Assembly: GCF_009870125.1 (NCBI RefSeq)
Contig: NC_046683.1
Span: 19,663,001 to 19,727,000, forward strand
DNA: 64,000 nt
Direction of reading: 5' to 3'
Source of the DNA: Drosophila pseudoobscura
Taxonomy: Eukaryota > Arthropoda > Insecta > Diptera > Drosophilidae
Shown: in pieces, positions 30,468 through 45,200 of the stretch
Layout of the letters: each line of letters begins with the position of its first letter
Position numbering within the stretch: the stretch's first letter is position 1
Notes under the pieces: generated by a model
What the model saw: the letters and a program-made list of their open reading frames with translations, nothing else
What the model was told of the DNA's origin: nothing
The model's database searches: none
Position numbers and translations under genes: made by a program

Positions 30468-33400
30468 ATGTCCAAAGTGCTCAGCCCACAGAAGCGGCAA
30501 ACAGCAGTCCGTTGCGTCGGCATGGCCATGGGCATGAGCGTGGGCACAGCGGTGGCGGCCGGAGGCCTGGACGAGGACCTGGAATTCAATAGCAGCAGCT
30601 CGATCATCGATTTCCTGGCCAAAGAGCAGGACTGCGGTGTTGACGCCGACCCGGAGAGCATCTTTCAGGAAGTGAGCCGTCTCTCCGACAACACCGACAC
30701 CCGCTCTGTGGACGAGCTCCTGCAGGAGGCGGAGCGCCTCATCCAGCAGCAACTGCGCCTGGGCGGCCTCTCCACGGATACGGTTCGAACCAGGCTGAAT
30801 GCTCACGTGAGTGGCGCTGCCGACGATGGCGGAGGTGGCGACAGCGAGTGCAATGGCGATGCGGGCCAGGGGAAGGACAGGGCAAAGTCCCAGAACCAAA
30901 CCCCAAGCCATACACCCTCGTCCTCGCCACAGTCTTCACCGCACAGCAGCATCCGGCTGAACACTCGCTTCACGCACCGCATTGAGCATTCTCCTCCCAA
31001 GCCGGGCGGACCTGTTAGGGCTCTGCCTGTAAGCAGCCATTCCAGGCCCAAATCAAAGTCATCAGCATCCTCAACGCCGGCCCAGACACCCCACGAGCTG
31101 AACGGCACCTTGGACAGCCAGTCCGGACGCGAAGAATTTGCCGCCTTCGTTGACAATCTGCCTTCGGAGTCGGTCATCTCGGAAGAGTCCACGCCCAAGG
31201 ACATGCACAACACCACTGCGGCGCTCGCTCAGCTTCAGTCACAGCTGGACAACACCGACGATGATGAGGACACGGTAAGTGGATATCTAAGTTTTGTATA
31301 TATATTTCCGGGTTCTGGGAAGGTTTGTTGGAAATTTCCGCGCATTTCGGGAGTCCCTATCTCTCCTTTCTTCATGGGGATTCTGTTTTAGGTACATCTT
31401 AGTAGTCAGATGTGGCTTCAGCGGTTGGTATGATCTTCGCGGGTAGGTTTCCTGAGACTTCTATCTGCTATCTATCTGAGCAGCTCCTTCCGACAGACTC
31501 CCTGCCGTACAAGTCCCATTTCCAGTGGGTTCTCATATCGGGTGAAGCTACAAGCCCTCGGGCTTGATAAGTGATCAATCGATAGGGAACCAACAATGAA
31601 CGAATCGTGGAATTAGTTCTGTTCCGTTTTCTATGAATAAATAGCTTTGATTTTTTTATTTCCTGCCGCACAGGATGAAGGACACGCACGCACACAGGTA
31701 CACACTCACACTCACACAAACATAAATAATTAATCATCAATCACTGGACACAATTCACACCCATTCAGACAGACACCCATTCCGGGAAAGGACAAGAGGC
31801 GCAGAGATTATCCGATGGCCTGGGCCACCGTCTCGGCCACGGTCCAGCCCTCGAGGGCCGTGTCCTTGATGAACTTGGGGGGCAGCACGAAGCCGTAGGT
31901 GCCGCGATCGCGCAGCTCCACGGTGTACACGTACTTGACACCGAGGGCCGCCCGACTCCAATCATCGGAGCCGCCGCCGGCAATGCCCAGCACCTCGTGG
32001 GTGACCGCTGATTGATAGGTGCTACCGGTTTTCTGGGCAATACGCTGGACGGCCGTGTTGCCGACCCGCTGCAGCACGCTGGCATCCTTCACCTTGACGG
32101 CCTTGTACGCCCATGGATAGACGATCATCTGTCCGTAGCTATGGTAGGTTAGATACGCCTCCAGGTTGTACTTGCGCTTGGCCAGGAACTCGGTTACGAC
32201 CTTCGTCTCCGCCTCCGAGGCGGGGCTCGAGCCGCGGTACGTGTCGCTGCAGGGATTCGTCGAAGAGCCGTAGCCTGCCCATCCAATGTCAAAGTTGCGA
32301 TTGAGGTCGACGCCCAAGCAGTTGGAGCGTCGCGAGGGCGACCGATTCTTGCGCCACAGGCGGTTGGTGGTGCGGGAGTACTCGTAGCCATCGGGATTCA
32401 TCACGGGCATGATGTACCAGGTGAGGCCACGAATGTGAGCCGGCTGGTTCTCCCAGTTGGACATAAGCTGGTACAGGATGAATGTCACTGTCGCCGGGCT
32501 GATCCACTCGCGGGCGTGGATGCCGCCGTCTATCCAGATCTTCTTGTACTCGCGTGGATTCTCTGAGATTCTGAAGCACCGAAAGTGAAGCATACTTGTA
32601 GGCATATTATATTGTTGGAGAAAGCGGCAAGCCCCTAAACGGAGGATGCACCTACCTTAGGACCTTCAGGTCGCGACCCTCAGCCGTCTGGCCGATTGTA
32701 TAAAGACGGACAATGTTCGGGAACTTGCTGCGGATCTCCCTCATGAAGGCATAGATGGTCTCCAGATCGTGGTAGTCCTTCCAGTGCATGCTGCTCCTCG
32801 CGGCCTTCTCTGCGGGTCGAGGATTCGAATAAAACATCTCGTTCCTCTCTCTCCACCTCTCTACCTCTTCATTTGAACTTACTTGATCTCTGGCCTTGTT
32901 CCGGGGCGGTGGCATTGATCCCATCCAGGTGCTCCTCGTCGATCAGTGCCTGGACATTCTCGGACAGCACTTGTGCATCCAGGCGCTGAGCATCGAGGAA
33001 GGAACGCGCCGCCTTCAGCTGCTCCTTGCCTATGGATATGTCCAAAAACTTTGAGTTCTCCTTCCAGATGTTGCCCCCGAACTTCTGCTCGAGCACCTGT
33101 CCCACGGGCACTTGGCGCTGCATCGCCTCCGATATGTTGTATATCCTCCACAGCTGCGCCTCGTCATACCTCTGGGGTATTTCATTCACGTCCAGCGCCA
33201 TCGCCATCGCTTGCGTATTGTTCATAATCTGACCACTTGCCAGGGCTGATGTGATGGTTGCTGTTGCTATCAGCTGCAGCAGCAGCAGTAGTGGGGCTGG
33301 CGCGGGGCGTGGTAGCGTCATGGCAGCGTCCCTATCAGTCGTAAGAGCTGGGAAAACAAACAGAGTGTTATCAGTTCAACTCTCGGTCTGGGACTGGGTA

Positions 33401-36216
33401 GGTGATGCGATGAGAAGCCTGTCCTAAGTAATTGCGTTTCCTTTTAGCTGATTCTGCCTACAGTGGTGCCCATTCGATTGAAATTGCTTCCAGTGCAACC
33501 CAAGGAAAGCGATGCTCAAAGGCAGGATGGTGCCTTATATTAAGAGTACGCTCTTACACCGCTTCTATTTTATCCGAAATGGTGGTTATTCGAACCAATC
33601 TTTCTTTAAGCTAAACGAGAAACTATTTGCGAATGGTTCTGCCAGCGCTGGAAATTCTTTTTCGCGTTGAAACACCCAAGAGTATGACTGTTTTGATGAG
33701 AATTTGGCCTGTGCAGGGGAAAATTCGAATTAAGAAGTGAAACTTGCGATAATCGAAATTTGAATGGAACCAATCGAACCCCCGTCCGAATGAGGGCTTT
33801 GGAACGAACTGCAGAAATTACTTATGTATGTATAAAAAAAATTAAAAAAGGCACTGTCTCTTTGCGCTTAAATTGAGTGTGTAAAGGTCGTCTAATTGTC
33901 GCACAAAAACAAAATATATTTCCGTTCCATTGTCCACGACATCAGCTATCGTACATATATGTACAAATGTCTGTATGGTAGGTACATTTGTATGTATGTA
34001 TACTGTGTTGTATTTGGGTCTAACTGTTTTTCAGTCGTGCTTGTTTCAAGTAATTATAGATAGTGGATCATTTTGTGGCCCATTTTCGATTTTACAATTA
34101 CGAAAAGTTGCCCTGAGAATTGCTGGAGCTTGAAGATCTTTCTGCCAGACACGGTCACAGTCCCCGCAATGTTCCCCATGTCGCATGTTTGCCCAAGTTC
34201 ATTGTCGAAATTTGCATTTAGCTTTTACGGATTCCACTGACGTTCGATTGTTGGGTTCCGCTGTGGCCTGGGCTTCGACTTGGGATTGGTGATTGGTGAT
34301 TGGGGATTCGTGTTCGGAATGGTTCTGTTCCTCTTTGAATGTGATTTGAATGCACAACAGCCCGCTCCACACGCTATTGGTTGGGCGAATGGAATGGCGC
34401 ATCAGTCGGGGAGCATACAGCCAGTGAGCTCGACCCTGATCTAGATCCAGGAATGGAAAACTATCAGCAGCCGATCTCCGAACCTTTTTTTCACGTAATT
34501 GTGCTAATTTCCCTGTCCCGTATATGGTTTTTTTAGTTTGTTTTTTATAGATGCGTATTTGTTTATCTGTGTTTATTTTCCTTTTTTTATTGCCATGCAG
34601 AAAGTGGCACTTCGGAGCACGGGGTCTCCGAGAACAGGTTCTCTCGGACAAACTTAGCACGCAAGTCGGCTTCGGACTCAGTTTCGGAGTAGGTTTCGGC
34701 GACGGCGACGGCGTCGGCGTCGGGCGAGGTTTCGGATGAGGTTGTAATTGCCTCGACCTTCGTTCTACCACAGAGACCGCTTTATGCTGCCCCAGTCCCC
34801 GACACTGTGCCAGAGCCAAAACGCTTGACCTGGTCCTGCACTTTCCACGAGCGGCCAACAAAAGGAAAACCCGAAAAATTGAAACTCGTTTCGGGAGGTA
34901 AACCTGTTTTGGGTGTCGGATCCCTTCCCACTCCCACTGCCACTGCCACTGCCACTCCCACTCCCACTCCCAACCCCACCCCCATTCCCGTTACATGCAA
35001 ATTCGCTTCCTCATCCGATCACACTTCCTATCTGCCACCGATCCCTGCCGCCTCCCTGCCGCCCCCACGCACGAGCGAATTTCATTTGATTTGTAGCTTA
35101 CTCTTTGTTGTTGCTCTTCCAGGGGGGATATGCACTCTCGGTGCTGTTGCTTTTGCCGGCTGGACTCTGGGAGAGAGCGAAAGAGAGTGTGCTTTGCGTG
35201 CGTGCGTACGTACGTGCCTGCGTGCGTGCGTGCGTGCCTACTTTTGTGCGTGCTGTCGTGCGTGCGCTTGCGTGTTGAAGAGAGCGCTGTGTAACGGGAT
35301 GACAGGCTGACACTAGACTAAATGCTGCGTTTGTATGCGCTTCAATTTTTATATTGGCGCTCTGCCAGAGGTCAGTGCGGGGGGAAAACGAAACAACGAA
35401 AAAAACAAAAAATACAAAAAACAAAAAAAGACCAAAAAACGCCAAAACCGAGAATTACTACAGCAGCGAAAAACCGAAACACACACACACAAGCAAGCAA
35501 AAAAAGCAAATCTGTTGTAAAAATTGCGCTGAACGACAACCGATCTTGGAGCGATCGTCGCGTACTGAATGGGACGACAGTCGCAGCAGCAGCAGCACCA
35601 GCAGCAGCAGCAGCACTAGCAGCAGCGGCTGCGCTTTACAGGCAGGTGAGCGCAGAAGCGCCAGCGTCGTCGGCGCCAGCGTCAACAGCGGCAGCGAGAG
35701 AGTCACACACTTACGCATAAAATGAACATCTATCTCTGTCTGGCCTGCATGGTGGGATGGAGGAATGGTGGCTAGGCTGTGTCTGTGTATGGGAAGCGAG
35801 GGAGAGAGAGAGAGAGAATCCAAGCCCGAGTCAGAGTGCAGAGTGCCCACGCCCACGCTGCAGTACATCTCTGCCAGACTGCAGGGTGAAGTGCATTAAC
35901 AGCCGGCGGGCGACATTGACATTTGGTGCCGTCTTCCGCACACATAAAGAAAAAATGCATCGATGCGGAGCTGCCAACTTGCCGATGAATTGCCAAGACC
36001 TTCCCGGATCGATGTGATTCAGAGGAAAAATCCAGTCATTAATCTCTGATTCGGGGAAATCTACCTCCAGGCTCGCCTCCCCATATGTGTTAATGTTTGA
36101 TGAGTGGCTAATGATTGCCCGCCCGTTCACTAAAGAATGTATGAGGTCAGAATGCTGTGTGACGCTTATCGCTCTTCTCAAAGGTTTCTCCGCGGGATTA
36201 AGGAACTTCCCATTCT

Positions 36217-36253
<37 letters not shown>

Positions 36254-39200
36254 TTCACGATGTGCGATTGAGCTGACTTTTCGGTTTGCGTTTACAAACA
36301 TTACAAGCACAAAGACGTACACACCCAAACGTTGAGTGTGCTGCTGTAAATTTGATTTAATTTATTTACCTCTGAGAATCGCTGAACGCATGGCAGTTTT
36401 TATACGCGGTACTTGGATAAGCACAAGGGTATGCTAAGTCCCTGCAAATGGGAGACTTTTTCGTCCCAACCATCCGATGACCCCATAACAACTGTTTCTC
36501 AACCCACTTTTATACGATCAGGACTAAAAATAGAAAAGTAATGGCCAATGCTCTTGGTCTCAGATTCGATTAGCTCTAACAGCTCTGTACCATCTTTAGG
36601 TCTTAAGAAGTACCCTTTTTCAGAGCCTGATGGTCTCCGACTAAGTGCCGGGTATTTCATTGTCGAGGCGGCTCTCGACTGTCACGTTCTGTCTTGCTGT
36701 TGTTGTGTGGAAGGCAGCGCTGCTCAATTGTCACACACACACACGCACAAGCCTATTGTATCAGTTCATGTGTGTGTGTGCTGTATGACGGGGCAATTTT
36801 TGACCCACTTGGCGAGATTTTACTTTCTTTCGCCTTTGATGTGGATGATGATGATCAGGCTGGGGCACCTTCTCCAAGACCACCAACACCACCTCCGAGT
36901 CCCCCCCCTCTACTACTCCCCCACTTGAGTCTTTAGCCTGGGGGTACTGTCGTTATTTATTGTTTTTTTTTTTTATTTTTTTTTTAATTTTTTGTTGGTC
37001 AGATTTTCACTTTTAACCCTTTTTTGAGAGTGGACGCCACAATGGAAGATTTTTTTCGGTGCACCACTTCTTTTGTGCCTTGGTTTGGATCGCTGATTGC
37101 CAGATACAGTCTTCACCCCATATGACACACATTCTTTTGTGACTCGGACTTTCTTCTACTTCTGCAATTGCTTCTCCAATTCTTCTCTGAATGTCGGTAC
37201 AGTGTGTAAACGCTATGAATGACACATGTACATGTATGTATGTACTATGTATTCTTAGCTAATAGCTGTTGCCATGGCTATGGCCGTACGCCTCTTCCAC
37301 TGCTTCTTCTCCTCAGGCAGTGTTTCTGGTTTCGCGTGTAAATCACTTTCTTCGCGGGTCTTCGGAGCTTTGAAGCCGCTCGCTCGCCTGCGGGGCCTTT
37401 CGCTCCCGCTGCCGCTCAGCTCCCCATAATTTCTATATGCATGCATAAATATACAAAATCAAATATGCAGCAAAATGATGAAAACAAAAACAGAAACAAC
37501 AAAAATAAAACCAATAAAGTTGAGCTTACAGGTTTTTATAACGCGATTGAAAGTGAAAGTTTCTCCTCTGTAGCTCTGTCTCTCTCTCTCTCTCTCTCGC
37601 GCGCGCTCTTTGACAGCTTTCTATTGGTGTGTTTGCTGAACATTCTTGTTCGCCATTTGGCTCGTTTACATAACGCCAACCGTTAATGGGGGCTTCAATA
37701 TGCGCGATTGCGAAATCCTAATCAGACCCCGAGCCATAAATCATGGCCTGTGATCGGCCGGGGTCGCCCTCTGGCTCCGACTCCGACTCCGACTTTCCGA
37801 GCTTTCCATGCTGCGGCCCATCGAGAACGCTTCAAGTGGAGCTTGTTTTAGCACAGTTGCAGAAACTGTTCTATGGCTAAAGCTTTGATTTGTACGATCC
37901 GCCCTAAAGTAGGCAACGGTTTCTCTGAACTTTTTGTCTGGTATTAAATGTTTCGATGCTCATTTCTCAGCACTTTAAGCTCAGAAGTGGATTGCGTATG
38001 CACACATTTCTAATGAATTCAGAACGGCTCTACTCTATTCCGCTACAGTCTCTTTTATATGTCTTGCATCTAATACATTTCTATTCATTTTTATACGAGT
38101 ACATGGACACTTCCACGGGTACGTCCACAGAGACCAAAATATTAAAAGTAAAACTCGTATCCATACCATTTTGTACCGATATTAATTTTCTAAATTTATT
38201 GAAAAATTCCATTTTTATTTACCTTGATGGGAAAATCTATTAAAAATCAACAAAGTTTATTTTCTTCGGTACGTTTTGGAATTTTCAATATGTACGTACC
38301 ATGTGTTTATATTTCCCACAAAGTCACTCCTCAACTTTTAAATATCTAAAAAATTCTCAGGAAAGTGGCCAGATCTTGGCTAAAGTTGTATATTTTGTAC
38401 TTTCATTAACCCAAGAAATGTATGTCCCGCGCATCGTGCCCCCAGCGAATATGCATACCATTAAATTACAAAAAAAAGTTGAAGTTCTTTTTGGGTGATA
38501 TCAGCAACATTTTTAAGAGACATTAATGCAAAACATTTTCAAATTAAGCATTGAAATCGGCGTTTAAGAGTTTGGACGCAAAAAGTACTTCGATATCATG
38601 GTCAAGGATCAGTTTCAGTCAAGACATATTATTTAAGAAAGGCATACATCAATATACAGTGGTGCTCATACACTTAAGCCACAAGAACTACACCATGAAT
38701 TTAAGCGAATATCAAGAAAAGTTTTTATTATACAGCTCCCATTTTTTGTCTCAAATTAGTTCTATATGTCAGTGTTTTAATACAACAACAACCAAGTTAT
38801 GAAAATATATAGTCAGCGAAATAATTAAAAAATCTGAAATTATCTCCAAAATATCCTGCTCATATACTTAAGCCACCTCAATATTTTGTAGGATGACCTT
38901 TCTGCTTAAGAAAAGTGGAGCAACGCCTTGGTATTGAGTCTACAGGACGTGCCCACTGTTGAGGGGTGATTTTCCTTCATTCTTCCTGTAAAATTCGGCA
39001 CAAATCCTTTTAATTGCTGTTTTTTTTTTTGGGCAATGACTTGGTTTAGAATTCCCCACAAGTTCTGTATAGGGTTCTGGTCGGAACTCTCCGGAGACCA
39101 TTACAAAACATTGATTCCCTCTTGGTTAAGCCACCACTTGACTATCCTGCAGCAATGTATCGGGTCGTTGTCCTGTTAAAATATACAGGCAAGTGGAAAA

Positions 39201-42200
39201 TTATCGGCATGTTCTCCAGATAATGTGTTACTCAGAATGTCCCTCTACATTTCGGCGTTCATAATACCTTGAATCTTCACCAGGAGACCTAAACACGATG
39301 CTGTCCATCATGAATGTTAAAAAGCGCCTTCAATTCGCCACAGTGCATACCCACCAAGGTCCTAATTTTTGAAATATGATTGTTTGGATCGAGGTTTCAC
39401 TAAGCCTTAGGTTTATGCTATTGGGCAGTGGTAATAATCCAGTGGGTTTCAATTTGTTCTCTTATTTTCGACCGCGAGGAGCGTGCAAGATGTGTCTGCC
39501 CCAACGACCTAGTTCAGATCTATTGTGGCATTCAGTTTGATAGATGGCAGAGTATTGGTCTCACTTCTATAATGCTCAGCGCGGGGCCCCCCTAAATAGC
39601 TAGGCCTACCCCGTCCCTATAACAAAGGGGTTCGTCGTAGCTCATGATCGACACTTGATCATAATACTAAACATTATAAATGTAATTGTCGCAATGGCTG
39701 AGAGTTAAGTACTTAATATTGTAGTTTTGGATGGAGCTTGATTAAAATTGATTGATTTCTATTAAAAACCGATAATAAATTACTACAGGTAAGGGGGAAG
39801 ACGGGTAGCTGCTCACTGCAGCTGCTGGGCGATGGTGCGCAGGAAGTCGTAGACCTCCTCGCCGGACTCCACAATGTAGTGGGGCGGCATGAGGTAGCCG
39901 TAGCGGCCCTGATCCTTGAGGAACACGTTGTACACGAACTGCGGCTCGATGCGGTCCTGCACCCAGTCGGCGGAGTTGCCCGGACGGGCTAGCTTCTGGC
40001 GGTAGCTGGTGCCCGTGGAGTACTCGGCCTGGTTGAGGCGCCGCAAGTTGAGCACCGCCTGACGGGCCGTTTGCTTCAGCAGGCGCTGATTCTCCGTCAC
40101 GTAGTCGGCATCGCCCCAGGGATAGGTCACGGTCTGGCCATAGCCACCCAGAGAGACGTAGCCCCCCAGATAGTCGCGCATGCCCAGCAGGAAATTGCGC
40201 AAAGCACGCGTCTCTGGCTCGGAGAAGCCCGAGGCTCCTCTGTATAGATTCTTGCAGGGATTGCTGGTGGATCCAGCCGCACCCCAGCCGTGCTCGAAGT
40301 TGCGGTCCAAATTGACGCCGTAGCAGCCGCTGGCGCTGTCATAGCCCCGATTCTTCGTCCACAGGCGGTCCGTCTGCCGGGAGTACTGGTATCCGTCGGG
40401 ATTGGCCAGCGGCAGGAAGTACCAGTCGATGCGGCGCATCAACTTCTCCAGCTTGCCGTGCTCCCAGAGGTGGGTGAGCTTGGATATAGCATAGGTGAGG
40501 GCAGCGGGACTGAGCCAGTCCCGGGCCTGCAGACCAGCGTCCACAAAGATGGCCCAGTTCTGAGGATTGCCATTCGACACCCTACGAAAAGAAAGGAAAG
40601 CAATACCAGATGAGAGAACTGTTCCACAGAATGATAGGTATATGGCACTATATACTGATATAGATTCAGAACACTGCCCCATCGTACAGATCGGTGGAGA
40701 TCTAAATGGTCAGTAATTGAATTGATTTTGTGTTTGATTGACAGAGTATGAATATATTTCGTTTTGTCTTTCAATGGATAGCATCCACTGATTGGATACT
40801 TCTGATTGGGTCGGCAGATCGGCCGCAGGGGAAGATCGGTGCCATGCGAGCACTGTACCCACCTGATTACCTCCAGTGGGCGCTTATTGCGGGTCACACC
40901 AATCTGAACGATCTCTACCAGCTCCGAGTGGGCTTCGAGCTGCGCTTGGAGGAACTGCTGGATGTCGCCGTGGTCGTGGTAGCGCCGCCAGGTCATCAGC
41001 ATGCCCTCGCGCTCGAGCCAGGGCCGCGACTGATTTTGCTGGCCATCGAGCAGACCCTCCAGCGAAGGCACCTCTGCGTAGGTCTCGTCGATGGCCGCCT
41101 CCATGTCGTCGATCATGACGTTGTAGCTGAAGCTGAGCTTCTGCATGAACTGGCGGGCTGCCGCCACGTTTTTCTGCTCGATGACTATGTCGATGCCATC
41201 CTGGTTGATGTTCCACACCTCGCTGCCTGCAAGGGAGATCACAAAGAAGACACTTGAATCCGGACAGTCAGTCGGAGGGTTGGGGGGCAGGGATCGGGGA
41301 TCGGGGAGCTACCAAAGTGCCGCCAGAAGGCTCGAAGCTGCGGCTGGCTCAGCCGCGTCTCGTGCAGCTTCCACAGCTGATGTCCGTAGTAGCGCTGGAC
41401 GGAGGAGCTGTTCCTGTACCGGCGATTGATCTGGTAGGAGGAGCTCGGCGATAGGAAGTCGAATCGCCGCAGATCCATCGGCGACAGCCACTGCAGACTT
41501 TCGAATGTGGTCTCGTACAGATCGCTGCCATTGAGAGACCACAAGGCCAGCGGCAGTTCGGACAGCCCCGAGAGATCCGGCACGGAGACACTCCGCCAAA
41601 GCACCAGCTGGCCGAGGCTGGCGTGGACGGGGACATGGACTAGGGCCACTACAGTGAGCACTTTCAGCAGAATCGTCATCGCCATCGTCATCGCTTCAAG
41701 CCACACTTTAAGCTCCACTGCCGAAATCAGAACTGAACTCAGCCCCGAAAGAGGGTCGCGTTCTGGGGTCTCGGATAGCGGTTTCTTTAAGAATTCCATT
41801 CTCATGGATTTATGCTAAATTTATGCGTGACCTGACCTGCCCTGACCTCTCCCTCTTCCGAAATACCCTTTCCCCAAGGTATTTTCTGTTCGCTCCGAAG
41901 CTCTTAGACTCTCGAGGCGTAAAAGATGATATGATCGTAGATCTACCAGGGGCTCGGGGCTTGGAATACCTATGGGAGGCCAATAGGGTATCCACGCTTC
42001 GATTCCAGCATTCGATCGTGCTCTCTTATTGCTTTCTGGCGGCGCGCCGGCGGCTTGACAATTTCTCTTCTCTTGTTTGGCTCCGATGGATCGCAGAGCC
42101 CTCGGTGAGGGAATCGATTTATAATTGGACCCGCCCTGGAAAGCCTGGGATGATTGGGAAGAGGAAGTGGCCCTTCGCGGGTGTTCGTTCACTCACCAAA

Positions 42201-45200
42201 CTTCTCCACCACCTCGTTGAACTCCGCATCTGGGGATCGGTGCTGCTCCTCTTCATCTTCCATGCTCCCCTCTGCACGGGTGGCATTGAAGTTGAGTTTC
42301 CAGAGCTGCCAGCCGCGGTAGGTCACATGGTTGGCATCCAGCTCGCTGCGCAGCTCCGACCTACGGCCGCCCGGCCTAGCCGGATCAGTGACGTCCAGGG
42401 GTCGCAGATAGTGCAGAAGTTGGCCCACGCCCCCTCCGAAGAAGGGAAGGCGGAGTCGCAGTCGATTGTCGGTGCGGGCCAGGTCGTAGCTCTCGCGCAA
42501 AGCCTGGACCGGGCTCAGTTCGAGCAGCCGCAGCAGCATACACGCCCCTGCCACCAAAGCCCATGGGTAGAGGTGCATGATTCTCTATCTCTACTCTGGA
42601 GCAGATCTTGTGGTTCGTAGTTCTTCAGCGGATGGAGCGGATGGGGTGTGTGCCTGTGGTCGGTTGTGTGCGTTCGATTTGGCAGTTGAATTGGCTTTAA
42701 TGTGTTCGATTTGTTGGCGAGCGTCAGCCTCCGTCCAGCTCCGACTAACGGCTTCTCTGCGATCTCAATTCTCTGTTCTTTGTTCTCTCTTCCCCCTTTC
42801 CCGTTTCCCTGGTGCGCTCTCTGTTCCCCAATTAAGGCCATCCATCGGATTTGCATAGAACGATCCATGGAATTGGGCGATTTGATGCTTTCGATTCGGC
42901 TTAATTCTGTTTGAAGTTTGACTTTTACTTTGGGCTGTGCTACTGCAAAACTGTTATACATATCTGGGTATTTACATCGTAGCGAGAGGAGGCAAGAAAG
43001 TTGTGAATACTGGTATGGGTGTCGATGTTTAGAAGTATTTAATCTCCATACACAAGCATATACATATACATAGACATGTACATATATGGTATATATGGCT
43101 GTGTATTCTCAGATACAGGTTTGAGGTATACTCCTATAGCTGTATCTATTGCATATACTCCTATTTTGAAGCTTCAGTATCACATGTGTACGACCTCATA
43201 CATAATTAATTATTTAGATTCTTGGTCATCTACTGATTAGAAGTCAAGTCCTATGGAATGAACTTGGAACTCGAGCTTTAATCGAATTAAAGCGATCTTG
43301 GGTGATACAAAAATCTCTTTCATTCTAACGAAATGAAGAAGAATGAAGGAAAGAGAAATGGATAAATCGGGCCATCCCTCATTCTCACTCATTTAAATGA
43401 GTGCGAACGAGTCACTCATTCACTCAAAACTCTATCCGAGTTAGCATTCCATTTCATCCCATTCATTTTTTGATTCGAAATTCGAATACTATGCTATAAG
43501 ACACTTGTTGTTTCTTTCATTTCTTTTAATAAACATTTCTCAGTCTACTTCGATGAGTTTTTTTGTGTTTGTTTGTTTGTTCAATTTTTCTAGTTACAAG
43601 TAGAATAAATTATTAAATAAATAAATAGTTTTCATATAAATAGAAAAAAAAAAAAGGAAACCCTAGGGTTGAAAAACAAAAACAAAAATATTTTTGCATT
43701 GAACTAGGTCCGGGCACACTTGGTGCCGGGAGAATGCATCCTAGTGGCGGCGTCGACTGGCGCCGCTGCTGTTCCTGGCCACCGCCTTGCCCCGCCCCTG
43801 GGCTATGGCGCGGGCGACGGTGTCGGCGAAGGTGTAGCCATCCTTGCCGTTGTACTGGATGAAGCGGGCGGGCAGGACGAAGCCGTAGCGGCCGGTGTCG
43901 CCCATCTCGATGGTGTATGCGTACTTGATGCCGGCGATGCCCTTGGCCCAGTCATCGGAGCCACCGGCGGCCGGATAGAGGGTGGTGGCCGAAGAGCCCA
44001 CCGTATACTTGACGCCCGTTGACTTGGTTATGCTCTACAGAAAGCAGAGACCAGAGAGCAGAGAGCAGAGAGATAGTGTTAGTTAGGGTGCAAATAATCA
44101 TCCACGAATTTGAGATTCTCTTACCGTGCCCGCCTGGCGTGCCACGCGATCCAGATCGGCTCGGTCCTGGGTCAGCTGGTAGTCGTATCCCCACGGGTAG
44201 AGGATGTACTGTCCGTAGCTGTGGAACGAGAGGTAGGCCTGGAAGGTCTCGCGGGGGAAGCCGCTGATGAACTTGGAGATGTAGAAGGTCTCCGGCTCGG
44301 AGAAGGCCTTGCTGCCGCGATACGTCTGCGAGCAGGGGCTGGCCGAGGTGCCCTTTCCGCCCCACTTGTAGCCAAAGTTGCGGTTGAGGTCGACACCGGG
44401 GCACTGGCGGCCGTGGGCACGCATGTTCTTGCGCCACAGCCGGTCGGTGGTGTGCGAGTACTCGTAGCCGTCGGGATTGGCCACCGGATGGATGTACCAG
44501 TTGATGCTGCGCATGTGCTCGGGCAGATCCTCCCAGCCCTCCGCCAGCTGGTTGGCAATGAAGGTCACTGTGGCGGGGCTGATCCACTCCCTGGCGTGCA
44601 TGCCTCCGTCGATCCAGACGCCGGGGTTGCGAGCATTTCCATTGGATATCCTGTTATGGAATTGTTTTCAATATTAATATCAATATCGATCTCGATCGTG
44701 TTCATTTATGGCCTCTTGCCCGCAACTTACTTGAGTATCTTCAAGGGTCGCTTCTCCACGGAGTAGCCGATGATCTCAGTGGAGCAGATGTCCGGGTAGG
44801 TCTTCGCCATGTAGTCGATAAAGCCGTGTATGTCCTCCAGGCGATGGTAGGCCTGCCACGTCAAGCGGTGTCCTGTGTGATTGAGAGTGGGGACTCTTAG
44901 CAACTTGGTTCATTCAACTTGGGGTCTAACAAACTCCGAACCCTGAGCCTCGAACCCTGAGGCCCAAGCAACCCCCAGCTCTAATCCGATCCTGACCTTT
45001 CGACTTGTTCTTTCCGCTTCTCGTCTTTAGACGAACAGAGTGGCTATCGTATCGATTAAACAACTGCCGGTCTTGCCCTGCTCCTGAGCCTTCTCCTTTT
45101 TTGGTTTCGATGCGTGTCCTGGCACAGGGCACAGGGCACACGGCACGTGGCACGTGGAACGTGGCATGTTCCGGCCTATGGCCCATGGCTTCTATGGGTT

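Larger units (their letters stand above)
33322..38656. other. Intronic spacer rich in simple repeats, no gene recognised
   Basis: Numerous short frames occur on both strands, but all are low complexity or lie on microsatellites: CAC/CCA, TGCG, CAG, CT. A mixed GC-rich and purine-rich stretch at 34,600-35,900 could hold regulatory sequence. I find no splice-compatible coding exon. Confidence 0.5.

Noticed and set aside
41692-41805. Start of the pseudoenzyme at 41805
   Set aside because: It would bury the signal peptide behind 38 residues, and the TCAGTT initiator lies downstream of it.
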